From the NCBI GenBank assembly GCA_900556575.1, contig USPO01000070.1, positions 1-7,362 on the forward strand: DNA of 7,362 nucleotides, read 5' to 3'. This DNA comes from an uncultured Eubacteriales bacterium. GTDB lineage: Bacteria; Bacillota; Clostridia; UBA1381. Below the pieces are notes generated by a model. The model was given only the letters and a program-made list of their open reading frames with translations, was not told the origin of the DNA and did no database searches. The position numbers were made by a program, and so were the translations under genes. Positions within the stretch are counted from its first letter, which is position 1; each line of letters begins with the position of its first letter. Shown here in pieces: positions 1 to 6,151 of this stretch.

Positions 1-29
1 AATAGCGTAAATACAGTGGTTTATAAGGT

Positions 30-55
30 TTTTGACCAGAAATTTGACGGTTTAT
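30..55 (+). repeat. 26-bp direct repeat, left copy
   Basis: This 26-bp segment (core TTTGACCAGAAATTTGACGG) is identical to positions 460-485, with no mismatch over its length. The two copies bracket the GC-rich repeat cluster. At 26 bp it is longer than most transposase target duplications. It could be a mobile-unit end, a duplicated flank, or a separate dispersed repeat into which the cluster was inserted. Confidence 0.8.
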
Positions 56-63
56 ACGATGAA

Positions 64-111
64 AGCCTCCCCTTGGGGGAGGTGGCATGCGAAGCATGAC
101 GGTGGGGGTGA
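64..111 (+). repeat. Palindromic repeat, copy A
   Basis: GC-rich dispersed-type repeat with two hairpins in order: CCTCCCC/GGGGAGG (66-72 with 76-82), then CATGC-gaa-GCATG (86-90 with 94-98). It ends in acggtgggggtga. Copy B shares the layout, but its second stem is CACGC/GCGTG. That is a compensatory change on both arms, which supports a conserved fold. The family is familiar from gut Clostridia, where it sits in spacers; no function can be given from sequence. Confidence 0.8.
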
Positions 112-173
112 ACTGAAAGTTGGATAATTTCAAAAGCATCAAAGGTAGAATATTAAAAGTAACAATACCCGTT

Positions 174-223
174 AGCCTCCCCTTCCGGGGGAGGTGGCAC
201 GCGAAGCGTGACGGAAGGGGTGA
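174..223 (+). repeat. Palindromic repeat, copy B
   Basis: Same orientation and layout as copy A: CCTCCCC/GGGGAGG (176-182 with 188-194), then CACGC-gaa-GCGTG (198-202 with 206-210), then acggaaggggtga. The first loop is ttccg rather than ttg. The second stem differs from copy A by a paired substitution, so base pairing is kept while the sequence changes. Confidence 0.8.
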
Positions 224-315
224 AACGGGCGCCTTTGTACATTTGTTACGATTGGTACATTTCCGTTGTTTCACTCGTGCATGTCCAACTCCCGATACAC
301 CCCCTGCGACGCTAC

Positions 316-332
316 GCAAAACTTCGTTTTGC
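316..332. repeat. Short perfect hairpin
   Basis: GCAAAAC-ttc-GTTTTGC forms a perfect 7-bp stem with a 3-nt loop. It lies between repeat copies B and C and close to the 11-bp hairpin at 340-367. There is no T-run after it, so it does not look like a terminator. Confidence 0.6.
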
Positions 333-339
333 TATGCTA

Positions 340-367
340 CACTTTCTTGCAAGCCAGCAAGAAAGTG
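340..367. repeat. 11-bp perfect hairpin
   Basis: CACTTTCTTGC (340-350) pairs with GCAAGAAAGTG (357-367) around a 6-nt loop. It is followed by ttgacctcag, not a T-run, so it is probably part of the repeat cluster's secondary structure rather than a transcription terminator. Confidence 0.65.
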
Positions 368-371
368 TTGA

Positions 372-412
372 CCTCAGTCATGCTCCGCATGACAGCTCCC
401 CAAAGGGGCGCC
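372..412 (-). repeat. Palindromic repeat, copy C (inverted)
   Basis: On the minus strand this reads as the same repeat family: a CCCC/GGGG stem (398-401 with 405-408), then CATGC-gga-GCATG and a tail. It is more diverged than A and B: the hairpin loop is gga instead of gaa and the first stem has mismatches. With copy B it makes a long-range inverted pair around 224-371, giving the cluster MITE-like symmetry, but no transposase or clean terminal repeats are visible. Confidence 0.7.
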
Positions 413-459
413 TATACTCGACTTTAAATATTCATAAAATTATAATTTACCGTCAATCC

Positions 460-485
460 TTTTGACCAGAAATTTGACGGTTTAT
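460..485 (+). repeat. 26-bp direct repeat, right copy
   Basis: This is an exact second copy of positions 30-55. Unlike the left copy, it is preceded by ACCGTCAA (449-456), which can pair with TTGACGGT (474-481) inside the repeat. The right copy can therefore form an 8-bp hairpin with a 17-nt loop that the left copy lacks. Confidence 0.8.
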
Positions 486-646
486 TTTGTGTTTTTATAA
501 AAATTAAAACCTAATATTGTCAATTTGTTTGATGAAATTTAATAAATAATAAAAAAATTTGTATTTTTTTATAAAAAAGTATTGAATTTTTATAATAATT
601 ATGTTATTATTATAGAGTATAAGATTGTTTTTAAGTATAAATATTA

Positions 647-680
647 AAAAATGTGCGTCAGCTTTTTGACGCACATTTTT
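647..680 (-). terminator. Intrinsic terminator of the parA-serS operon
   Basis: A 14-bp stem with TGCGTCA/TGACGCA at its core and A/T outer arms encloses a 6-nt loop. Read on the minus strand it starts 14 nt past the serS stop and ends in a run of six T. The A-run/T-run symmetry means it could also stop plus-strand transcription. Confidence 0.9.
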
Positions 681-693
681 TATCTTATTTCAA

Positions 694-1962
694 TTACTTA
701 ATAATATCTGTACCCATGTAGCCGCGGAGTGCCTCCGGAATTGTAATACTTCCGTCTGCATTTTGGTAGTTTTCCATGATTGCGGCAACTGTTCTTCCTA
801 CTGCAAGACCTGAACCGTTTAATGTATGAACGAAACGTGCCTTGTCTTTCTGTGAATCCTTAAATCTGATGTTTGCTCTTCTTGCCTGATAGTCTTCAAA
901 GTTTGAGCATGATGAAATCTCAACATAACGTCCGTAGCTCGGCATCCAAACCTCTAAATCATATGTCTTTGCTGATGAGAAGCCTAAATCGCCTGTTGAA
1001 AGGCATACTACTCTGTACGGTAAGCCGAGTCCCTGAAGAAGTCTTTCAGCATCGTTTGTAAGGCTCTCAAGCTCCTGATAGCTGTCCTCCGGACGTGCAA
1101 ACTTCACCATCTCTACCTTGTTGAACTGGTGCTGTCTGATAAGACCTCTTGTATCTCTGCCGGCACTTCCTGCCTCTGCACGGAAGCAAGCCGAATATGC
1201 ACAGTACTTGATAGGAAGCTTTGTTCCGTCGAGGATTTCATCACGGTGAAGGTTTGTTACAGGAACTTCTGCTGTCGGAATCATGAAGAAGTCATTGTTC
1301 TTTACGTTATAAGCGTCCTCTTCAAACTTCGGGAGCTGACCTGTACCTGTCATTGAATCTCTGTTTACCATGTACGGTGGGAATATCTCTGTATAGCCTG
1401 CCTGCTCTGTATGTGTATTTAAGAAGTACTGGATAACAGAACGCTCAAGTCTTGAACCTAAGCCCTTATATACTGTGAATCTTGTACCTGCAATCTTTGT
1501 TCCTCTTTCAAAATCGAGAATATCAAGGTCTGTACCTAAATCCCAGTGCGGCTTAAAATCAAAATCAAACTCTCTCGGATTTCCCCAGCGTCTTAATTCT
1601 ACATTTTCTGTATCGTCCTTACCTACCGGACAGCTTTCGTTCGGAATATTCGGTATTCTGAGCATGAAGTTTCTTAATTCTGCATCAATGTTTCTTACCT
1701 TTTCATCGTCTTCCTTAATCTCGTTTGAAAGCTCTTTCATCTCCTTGAAAATCGGGGCTGTATCCTCGCCGGCTTTCTTCATTGCAGGGATTTTCTTTGA
1801 GATTGCATTCTGTTCAGCCTTCTTCTTCTCAACCTCTGCAAGGATTTCTCTTCTCTGCTTGTCAAGCTCGATTGCCGGTGTGATGTCAAGGTCATTATAA
1901 CGCTTCTTTAATGCGTCCTTAATTTTTTCAGGGTCTTGTCTTAAAATTTTAATGTCTAACAT
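694..1962 (-). CDS. serS: Seryl-tRNA synthetase
   Basis: This cytoplasmic class II aminoacyl-tRNA synthetase charges tRNA-Ser with serine through seryl-AMP. At 422 residues it has the usual bacterial length. Residues about 28-100 are the charged helical N-terminal arm that grips the long variable arm of tRNA-Ser. The catalytic core shows TAEVPVTNLHRDE (230-242), motif 2 FRAEAGSAGRDTRGLIRQHQF (260-280 region), the EISSCSNFEDYQARR segment (348-362) and motif 3 GSGLAVGRTVAAIMENY (383-399). The ATG start is set by AAAGGAG on the minus strand at 1973-1980, which contains the stop codon of the gene before it, suggesting coupled translation. It is the last gene of the operon, ahead of a strong terminator. 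No T-box leader can fit in front of it. Identification is secure. Confidence 0.98.
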   Translation of the reverse strand: MLDIKILRQDPEKIKDALKKRYNDLDITPAIELDKQRREILAEVEKKKAEQNAISKKIPAMKKAGEDTAPIFKEMKELSNEIKEDDEKVRNIDAELRNFMLRIPNIPNESCPVGKDDTENVELRRWGNPREFDFDFKPHWDLGTDLDILDFERGTKIAGTRFTVYKGLGSRLERSVIQYFLNTHTEQAGYTEIFPPYMVNRDSMTGTGQLPKFEEDAYNVKNNDFFMIPTAEVPVTNLHRDEILDGTKLPIKYCAYSACFRAEAGSAGRDTRGLIRQHQFNKVEMVKFARPEDSYQELESLTNDAERLLQGLGLPYRVVCLSTGDLGFSSAKTYDLEVWMPSYGRYVEISSCSNFEDYQARRANIRFKDSQKDKARFVHTLNGSGLAVGRTVAAIMENYQNADGSITIPEALRGYMGTDIIK

Positions 1963-1977
1963 TTTATATTTACTCCT

Positions 1978-2442
1978 TTAGTTTAAAATCTTTTTTAAAT
2001 TGGTATAGATAAGCTTCTGTGCGTCTGTGAGTGAATCGGGATTGATTGTACTCAATGCTTCACGCGCATCATCAAAATTCTTATCATAAATATATTGATA
2101 TACCGAGCAGAAAATTATTCCGTTGGAATAATGTATTTCAAGCTCTGTATTTTCTTTCTGAAGGTTTTCTTTATCTTCCGCAAGCTCTTTATTAAGTGAG
2201 TTCAAGGCTTCGTTCTGTGTAACGAGCAATGCATTCTGTTCACTTACCTGTGCAGCTTTTTGGGTTATTCCGTCTGCTGCAGGAGAAACTGTTTCTGCCG
2301 GTGTTTCAGGCTGCATTTTGTTAATATTCTGCTGTCCGAAAAAAGCAAAAATAATAATTAATATCGCTGCTGCAAAGATTAATGCCGTATAAAGAAACAG
2401 CGAACGATTTGTGTTAGGGTTTGGTGTTTTATTATTCGCCAC
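1978..2442 (-). CDS. Unrecognised single-pass membrane protein with coiled coil
   Basis: I do not recognise a named family for this 154-residue protein. It has a short Asn-rich N-terminus, one membrane segment (about 15-35, LFLYTALIFAAAILIIIFAFF), a Pro/Thr/Ala linker, a predicted coiled coil (about 62-102, rich in Gln/Asn/Glu/Lys/Leu), and a C-terminal helical part (about 118-154) containing NFDDAREALSTINPDSLTDA, which resembles a single tetratricopeptide-type helix pair. The topology is probably N-in with the coiled coil outside, but this is inferred. The start is GTG at 2442, supported by AAGAAGGTG about 8 nt upstream; it overlaps the DUF4446 gene by 11 bp. Its stop lies inside the serS ribosome binding site. 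Tight packing implies co-expression with the segregation genes and serS. Confidence 0.85.
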   Translation of the reverse strand: MANNKTPNPNTNRSLFLYTALIFAAAILIIIFAFFGQQNINKMQPETPAETVSPAADGITQKAAQVSEQNALLVTQNEALNSLNKELAEDKENLQKENTELEIHYSNGIIFCSVYQYIYDKNFDDAREALSTINPDSLTDAQKLIYTNLKKILN

Positions 2443-2929
2443 TGCTCAGCACCTTCTTTTCTCCTGCCATTGCCTTTTCAAGAGCTGTCATTTCCTCTTC
2501 TGTCAGCTTAACACTGGTAACTCCGTTTACTACATAGCGGATATACGTATTGCTTGAACTGTGACCGTAGAGGGAGGTTAAAATAATTCCCGAATTGGTT
2601 GAGTCAAGAAGCGCTGCGGCAAAACTTAAACGTCCTGTTACATCGTCGAATGCGTCGAAGTTCTCAACATATATCTTTGATATTGAACTGCCGATCTGCT
2701 TTTCGCAGGCTGCAATTCGTCCCTCAAGTGCCTTGTCCGATGAATCATGAATCATAACCTTTAGGTCACTTATTTTCTGATAATATGTTTTCAGAGTTTC
2801 CGCAAGGTCGCCGTCTTCTGCGTAATCATCAAGCTCGTTGAGCTTACTTCTTGTAGATATGGTTATGACAAGTACTACTATAAATAATATGAATAGTATG
2901 CCTAATCCTATATACACATAGAAATCCAT
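2432..2929 (-). CDS. DUF4446 family membrane-anchored protein
   Basis: It matches, from memory, the DUF4446 family of uncharacterised proteins coded next to parAB in many Clostridia and relatives. The key segment is NFDAFDDVTGRLSFAAALLD followed by STNSGIILTSLYG, then a C-terminal KLTEEEMTALEKA helix. One membrane segment lies near the start (about 4-25), then a charged helical region with a cytoplasmic-type sequence. The function is unknown. The frame is open up to a GTG at 2971, but that start has no ribosome binding site. An ATG at 2941 has AGAAAGG only 2 nt away. The ATG at 2929 has a weak GGA 7 nt upstream and AGAAAGG 14 nt upstream, so I chose it, giving 165 residues. A parS site lies just upstream, and the gene overlaps the next one by 11 bp. 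Confidence 0.88.
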   Translation of the reverse strand: MDFYVYIGLGILFILFIVVLVITISTRSKLNELDDYAEDGDLAETLKTYYQKISDLKVMIHDSSDKALEGRIAACEKQIGSSISKIYVENFDAFDDVTGRLSFAAALLDSTNSGIILTSLYGHSSSNTYIRYVVNGVTSVKLTEEEMTALEKAMAGEKKVLSSGE

Positions 2930-2997
2930 ATAAAATTCCATAGCCTTTCTGCCCGCAAATAAATTCGGCACAATATCGGCGGGCGGATATTATGCAA

Positions 2998-3015
2998 ATG
3001 TTTCACGTGAAACAT
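2998..3015. promoter_or_regulatory. parS: parS site 1 (after parB)
   Basis: TGTTTCACGTGAAACA at 2999-3014 is a perfect match to the Firmicutes chromosomal parS consensus, and the palindrome extends to 18 bp. It lies 6 bp past the parB stop codon, in the 91-bp spacer ahead of the DUF4446 gene. ParB dimers load here and spread in a CTP-dependent way. Confidence 0.95.
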
Positions 3016-3020
3016 ATTAA

Positions 3021-3947
3021 TTACATACTCATAAGACCTAAAATTCTTTCAAGGTCATCATTGCCGTAATACTCAATCTCGATTTTTCCTTTTTTATCTC
3101 CTTGTGAGATATGTACCTTTGTTCCGAAACGGCTGCAAAGATTATCGGAAATTCTATTAAGCTGAACCATAAGTTCTTCGTCGGGCTTTGGCTTTTCTTT
3201 TTTCTTTTTGCCCGACATAAGCTTTTTTACAAGCTGCTCGGTTTGACGTACGTTGAGGTCATCGTCAATAATGAGGTTTGCCGCTTCAAGACGCAAATCC
3301 TCGTTATCAAGTGAGAGTAAAGCTCTTGCATGACCTGCCGATAAAACTCCGTCAACAAGCATAGATGTTATGTTCTCGCCGAGTGAAAGCAGACGCAGTG
3401 AGTTTGCAACGGCACTGCGGCTCTTTCCGAGCTTTTTGCTTATTTCGTCCTGAGTAAGTGAAAATTCGTCTATCAGTGCCTTATATCCGGCTGCCTCTTC
3501 AATTGGGTTCAGGTTTTCTCTTTGAAGGTTTTCAATAAGTGAAACCTGTGCTGCCTCAATCTCCGAAAGCTCACGGATAATTACGGGTACGGTCATGAGT
3601 CCGGCTTTTTTTGCGGCACGCCAGCGGCGTTCTCCGGCTATAATCGTATATCTTCCCTCCTCGGCGGGAATTACAAGTATAGGCTGAATAATTCCATGCT
3701 CACGAATTGACTCGGATAGTGCCGCTAATTTTTCGGCATCAAATTTCTTTCTTGCCTGTTTTCTGTTTGGTTCAATAAGATTAATGCTTACTTCCGAAAT
3801 CGGGTTTTTAGCTTCTTCCTCCGGCTCTTCGGTATGGTGCTTTTTTTTCAGATGAGGGACCGAGTCTATTAATTCGTTTGAATTATCGGTTGGTTCATCT
3901 GTTTTAAATAATGCATTAAGACCTTTGCCGAGTCCTCTTTTTGCCAT
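3021..3947 (-). CDS. parB: Chromosome partitioning protein ParB (Spo0J)
   Basis: This 308-residue ParB/Spo0J binds parS near the origin, slides outward as a CTP-gated clamp, recruits condensin and stimulates ParA. In order: GLGKGLNALF (5-14), the N-terminal peptide that activates ParA ATPase; an acidic linker; the N-terminal CTP-binding domain with GERRWRA (105-111) and ENLQRENLNP (139-148); the helix-turn-helix TQDEISKKLGKSRSAVANSL (165-184) with LSAGHARAL (202-210); a Lys-rich linker (246-254); and a C-terminal dimerisation domain. The ATG is preceded by AGAAAGGAT (3957-3965). Canonical parS sites nearby and the absence of a Noc site favour Spo0J over its paralogue Noc. It follows parA after a 131-bp spacer. 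Confidence 0.97.
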   Translation of the reverse strand: MAKRGLGKGLNALFKTDEPTDNSNELIDSVPHLKKKHHTEEPEEEAKNPISEVSINLIEPNRKQARKKFDAEKLAALSESIREHGIIQPILVIPAEEGRYTIIAGERRWRAAKKAGLMTVPVIIRELSEIEAAQVSLIENLQRENLNPIEEAAGYKALIDEFSLTQDEISKKLGKSRSAVANSLRLLSLGENITSMLVDGVLSAGHARALLSLDNEDLRLEAANLIIDDDLNVRQTEQLVKKLMSGKKKKEKPKPDEELMVQLNRISDNLCSRFGTKVHISQGDKKGKIEIEYYGNDDLERILGLMSM

Positions 3948-4078
3948 ACAAAAATCATCCTTTCTATATGCTCAGATTCATATTTGATTTTCCTAAGCGA
4001 AATACATTTAAGCAATATTATTTGCCCGAACCATTTTTAATTATCTGAGAAAATTAAAAATAGATTCTATTTATGTAT
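3948..4078 (-). other. parA-parB spacer with weak AT hairpin
   Basis: This 131-bp spacer is wider than others in the operon. TTTTTAATT (4034-4042) can pair with AATTAAAAA (4052-4060), an all-A/T 9-bp stem, and there is a 15-bp palindrome at 4058-4072. Neither is a convincing terminator. A weak attenuator or a second parB promoter is possible, but I cannot show either. The parB ribosome binding site is at 3957-3965. Confidence 0.45.
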
Positions 4079-4843
4079 TTATTTATTATTTCTGATTATT
4101 TCATTGGCAAGCTCAGTATAAGCGTATGCTCCCTTTGAGGTTCTGTCATACTTTATAATAGGCTCGCCGAAGCTTGGAGCTTCGGATAATCTTATGTTTC
4201 TCGGAATAACAGTTTTGTAAAGCTTATCCGGAAAATATTTTTTTATCTCCTCAAGAACCTGTATAGAAAGATTGGTACGTCCGTCATACATTGTTCCTAC
4301 AACACCCTCAATGTCGATATTGGGATTGAGCTTTTTCTTTATGGCACGAACAGTGCTTATAAGCTGGCTGAGTCCTTCTAAGGCATAGTATTCACATTGA
4401 ATAGGAATAAGTACAGAATCAACCGCAGTCAGTATATTTAATGTAATAATACCGAGTGACGGCGGAGAGTCTATCAAAATGAAATCAAAATCATTGCGTA
4501 TCGTATCAATAGCTTCCTTAAGAAAATACTCACGATTTTCCTCATATGCAAGTTCAATCTCGATAGCTGACATATCAGCCGATGATGCTATGACAGAGAG
4601 GTTTTTATAACGTGTCGGAGTAATAGCTTTCTTTGTATTTTCCGGATCGTCAAGACAGTTATAAACTGTAAGCTCGTAATCTGTATTTTGAAGTCCGAGT
4701 CCGCTTGTTGAATTGCACTGCGGGTCGCAGTCAATAAGCAGTGTTTTCTTTCCGGCATAAGCAAGGCAGGCAGCAAGATTAACAGCTGTGGTTGTTTTTC
4801 CGACTCCGCCTTTCTGGTTCGTAACAGCAATTACTTTCGCCAT
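4079..4843 (-). CDS. parA: Chromosome partitioning ATPase ParA (Soj)
   Basis: This 254-residue deviant Walker-A ATPase of the Soj/ParA family forms ATP-bound dimers on the nucleoid and works with ParB-parS in origin segregation. In Bacillus it also adjusts DnaA activity. Visible are the Walker A box KGGVGKTT (11-18) with the signature lysine at 11, the A' region LLIDCDPQ (35-42), Walker B FILIDSPPS (121-129), and the C-terminal VIPRNIRLSEAPSFGEPI (212-229), which carries conserved arginines linked to DNA binding in Soj. It has the short chromosomal form, with no plasmid-type N-terminal helix-turn-helix. The ATG is set by AGGAGTG at 4851-4857. It is the first gene of the operon, downstream of a clear promoter and a parS site. 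Confidence 0.97.
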   Translation of the reverse strand: MAKVIAVTNQKGGVGKTTTAVNLAACLAYAGKKTLLIDCDPQCNSTSGLGLQNTDYELTVYNCLDDPENTKKAITPTRYKNLSVIASSADMSAIEIELAYEENREYFLKEAIDTIRNDFDFILIDSPPSLGIITLNILTAVDSVLIPIQCEYYALEGLSQLISTVRAIKKKLNPNIDIEGVVGTMYDGRTNLSIQVLEEIKKYFPDKLYKTVIPRNIRLSEAPSFGEPIIKYDRTSKGAYAYTELANEIIRNNK

Positions 4844-4896
4844 ACAATCACACTCCTATGTTTTATTTGAAACTTTTTAAGTTATGTACATATAAT

Positions 4897-4924
4897 ATTA
4901 TACCATATTTTTTGTATTTGTAAA
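4897..4924 (-). promoter_or_regulatory. Sigma-A-type promoter for the parA operon
   Basis: On the minus strand, TTTACA (4919-4924) and TATAAT (4897-4902) are separated by 16 bp. Transcription would begin near 4890, giving a 5' leader of about 45 nt to the parA ATG. A parS site lies about 40 bp upstream of the -35 box, so ParB spreading could affect this promoter. Confidence 0.75.
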
Positions 4925-4960
4925 GCGTTTAGAGAAAATTTATTTTTAAATATTTCACAA

Positions 4961-4982
4961 AAATGTTTCACGTGAAACATTT
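4961..4982. promoter_or_regulatory. parS: parS site 2 (divergent parA/ger spacer)
   Basis: TGTTTCACGTGAAACA at 4964-4979, with the palindrome extended to 22 bp by flanking AAA/TTT. It sits in the 264-bp spacer between parA and the divergent ger gene, upstream of both promoters. Confidence 0.95.
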
Positions 4983-5055
4983 AAAATGTTAAACAAAAAT
5001 TTAATGCAAAGAAAGAGTATATTTTTTATTAAAATGGAAAAAATATTGTTACAAA

Positions 5056-5085
5056 AGAATATTTAAGAAATAGATGATTGTATTA
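5056..5085 (+). promoter_or_regulatory. Possible sigma-G-like promoter for ger genes
   Basis: AGAATA (5056-5061) resembles the sigma-G -35 box (TGAATA) and TGTATTA (5079-5085) partly matches the -10 box (CATACTA), with a 17-bp spacer. Germinant-receptor operons are normally made in the forespore under sigma-G. The match is partial and the region is AT-rich, so this is tentative. Confidence 0.3.
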
Positions 5086-5107
5086 AGAAAAATTCAGGGT
5101 GAACTAT

Positions 5108-6151
5108 ATGAATATATTTAAATTTACTCCCCCATCGGAAAGAAGTCAGTTTATACTTAGGGATAAAAAAGAAGCTGCGGTTTACGATGTGAGGAAAAAT
5201 AAAAAAGCGCCGGATAAGGTATATGTGTCGGGTGAACTTACAAAAGATTTAGCGTACATGAGAAAACGTTTCAAAGTACCGCTGAATAATGATGTGGTTA
5301 TTCGTGAAATTACAATGAAAGGCGGAAGAGGTGCTTTTATAATATTTTTTGACGGCATGACGGATACTCAATCCGTTAATGATAATATTGTAAAGAGTCT
5401 GCTTGAATTACCGTATTTTAGTGACGGTGAAAAATATAAAAACAGTGATGTTATTATAAAAAGGTTTGTAACTCATTCTCAGGCGACTCCGACGGATGAT
5501 ATGGACGAAATTTGCGAGGAGGTTAATTTCGGGTCATGTGCATTGTTTGTTGACGGTTTCCCAAAAGCATTTGTCTTGGATGTTCGTAAATGGAATTCAA
5601 GAGGAATAGATAAACCTCAGAATGAACAGTCTATATACGGCCCTCAGGAAGCCTTTGCGGAAATGCTGAGAAGTAATACTATATTAATAAGGAAGATACT
5701 AAAAACAGAAGATTTAATAGCCGAGGGTGTAAAAATCGGAAACATAAGCAAAACAAGAGGTGTACTTTTGTATTTGGACGGAACAGCAAATCCAAATTTG
5801 GTAAGAGAAATAAAAAAGCGTATCAACAGCATATCAATTGATTATGTTATTTCCTCTGAAGAGGTCGGAATGTTTTTAGAAGAAAACAGTTTTGCACTCA
5901 CATCTCAGATAATGTACACAGAAAGACCGGACAGAGCGGCAAGAGCCTTAACAGAAGGACGTGCAGTTTTATTATTAAACGGAAGTCCTCATGCACTTAT
6001 ATTCCCTACTACCGCATTTGAAATGCTGCATGCGGTTTCTGACGATTATTTGAGAATACCGTATGCAAATATGTCACGGGTAATCAGCGGCATTGTTCCT
6101 TTCAATACTGCTGCCGGGAATGTACCTTTCGGTTATATTGTTTCATCATGA
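5108..6151 (+). CDS. GerA-family A subunit, N-terminal soluble fragment
   Basis: This is the first piece of the broken gene, 347 residues. It covers the cytosolic N-terminal domain of the GerA family: YGPQEAFAEMLRSN (177-190), the LDGTANPNLVREIKKRI block, TERPDRAARALTEGR (271-285) and the PTT turn (300-302) that precedes the first membrane helix. After MSRVI (about residue 325) the remaining 22 or so residues read in the wrong frame, up to the TGA at 6149-6151, and do not resemble the family. Alone it lacks the membrane domain and is unlikely to form a receptor. Confidence 0.8.
   Translation: MNIFKFTPPSERSQFILRDKKEAAVYDVRKNKKAPDKVYVSGELTKDLAYMRKRFKVPLNNDVVIREITMKGGRGAFIIFFDGMTDTQSVNDNIVKSLLELPYFSDGEKYKNSDVIIKRFVTHSQATPTDDMDEICEEVNFGSCALFVDGFPKAFVLDVRKWNSRGIDKPQNEQSIYGPQEAFAEMLRSNTILIRKILKTEDLIAEGVKIGNISKTRGVLLYLDGTANPNLVREIKKRINSISIDYVISSEEVGMFLEENSFALTSQIMYTERPDRAARALTEGRAVLLLNGSPHALIFPTTAFEMLHAVSDDYLRIPYANMSRVISGIVPFNTAAGNVPFGYIVSS

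Larger units (their letters stand above)
1..646. other. Non-coding left-edge region with repeat cluster and AT-rich stretch
   Basis: I see no credible gene here. Positions 30-485 hold a cluster of palindromic repeats and hairpins enclosed by two identical 26-bp direct repeats, each listed separately. Positions 486-646 are extremely AT-rich, with long A and T runs and a TTGAAT/TATTAT promoter-like pair at 582-610 on the plus strand. Two open frames across 120-465 exist only because the GC-rich repeats lack stops. They have no ribosome binding site, and they run through the palindromes, so I do not call them genes. Confidence 0.7.

Noticed and set aside
64..223. T-box-like GGAGGTGGCACGCG motif
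   Set aside because: It resembles the T-box consensus AGGGTGGNACCGCG only loosely. It occurs in two direct and one inverted copy and has no aminoacyl-tRNA synthetase or amino acid gene downstream, so it is a dispersed repeat.
64..412. CRISPR array
   Set aside because: There are only three diverged copies, one inverted, with unequal spacing and no cas genes.
120..465. Two overlapping open frames of about 84 codons on the plus strand
   Set aside because: They run through palindromic repeats and hairpins, lack ribosome binding sites, and give low-complexity products with no recognisable domain.
30..485. Insertion sequence
   Set aside because: There is no transposase frame or clear terminal inverted repeats inside the 26-bp direct repeats; a non-autonomous unit remains possible and is listed as a finding.
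1475..1900. 141-codon open frame antisense to serS
   Set aside because: It is a shadow of the serS coding strand, rich in Ser/Phe as expected from reversed Lys/Glu codons, with no independent signal.
3021..3947. Noc (nucleoid occlusion) instead of Spo0J
   Set aside because: The protein keeps the ParA-activating N-terminal peptide, sits directly after parA, and the nearby sites are parS, with no ATTTCCCGGGAAAT-type Noc site seen.
4844..5098. Replication origin in the divergent spacer
   Set aside because: No cluster of DnaA boxes (TTATNCACA) is visible; the region is AT-rich but explained by promoters and parS.
6084..6151. Programmed +1 frameshift in the ger A gene
   Set aside because: I see no slippery sequence, strong stimulating Shine-Dalgarno or slow codon plus stop at the join, and I know of no recoding in this family; mutation or sequence error is simpler.
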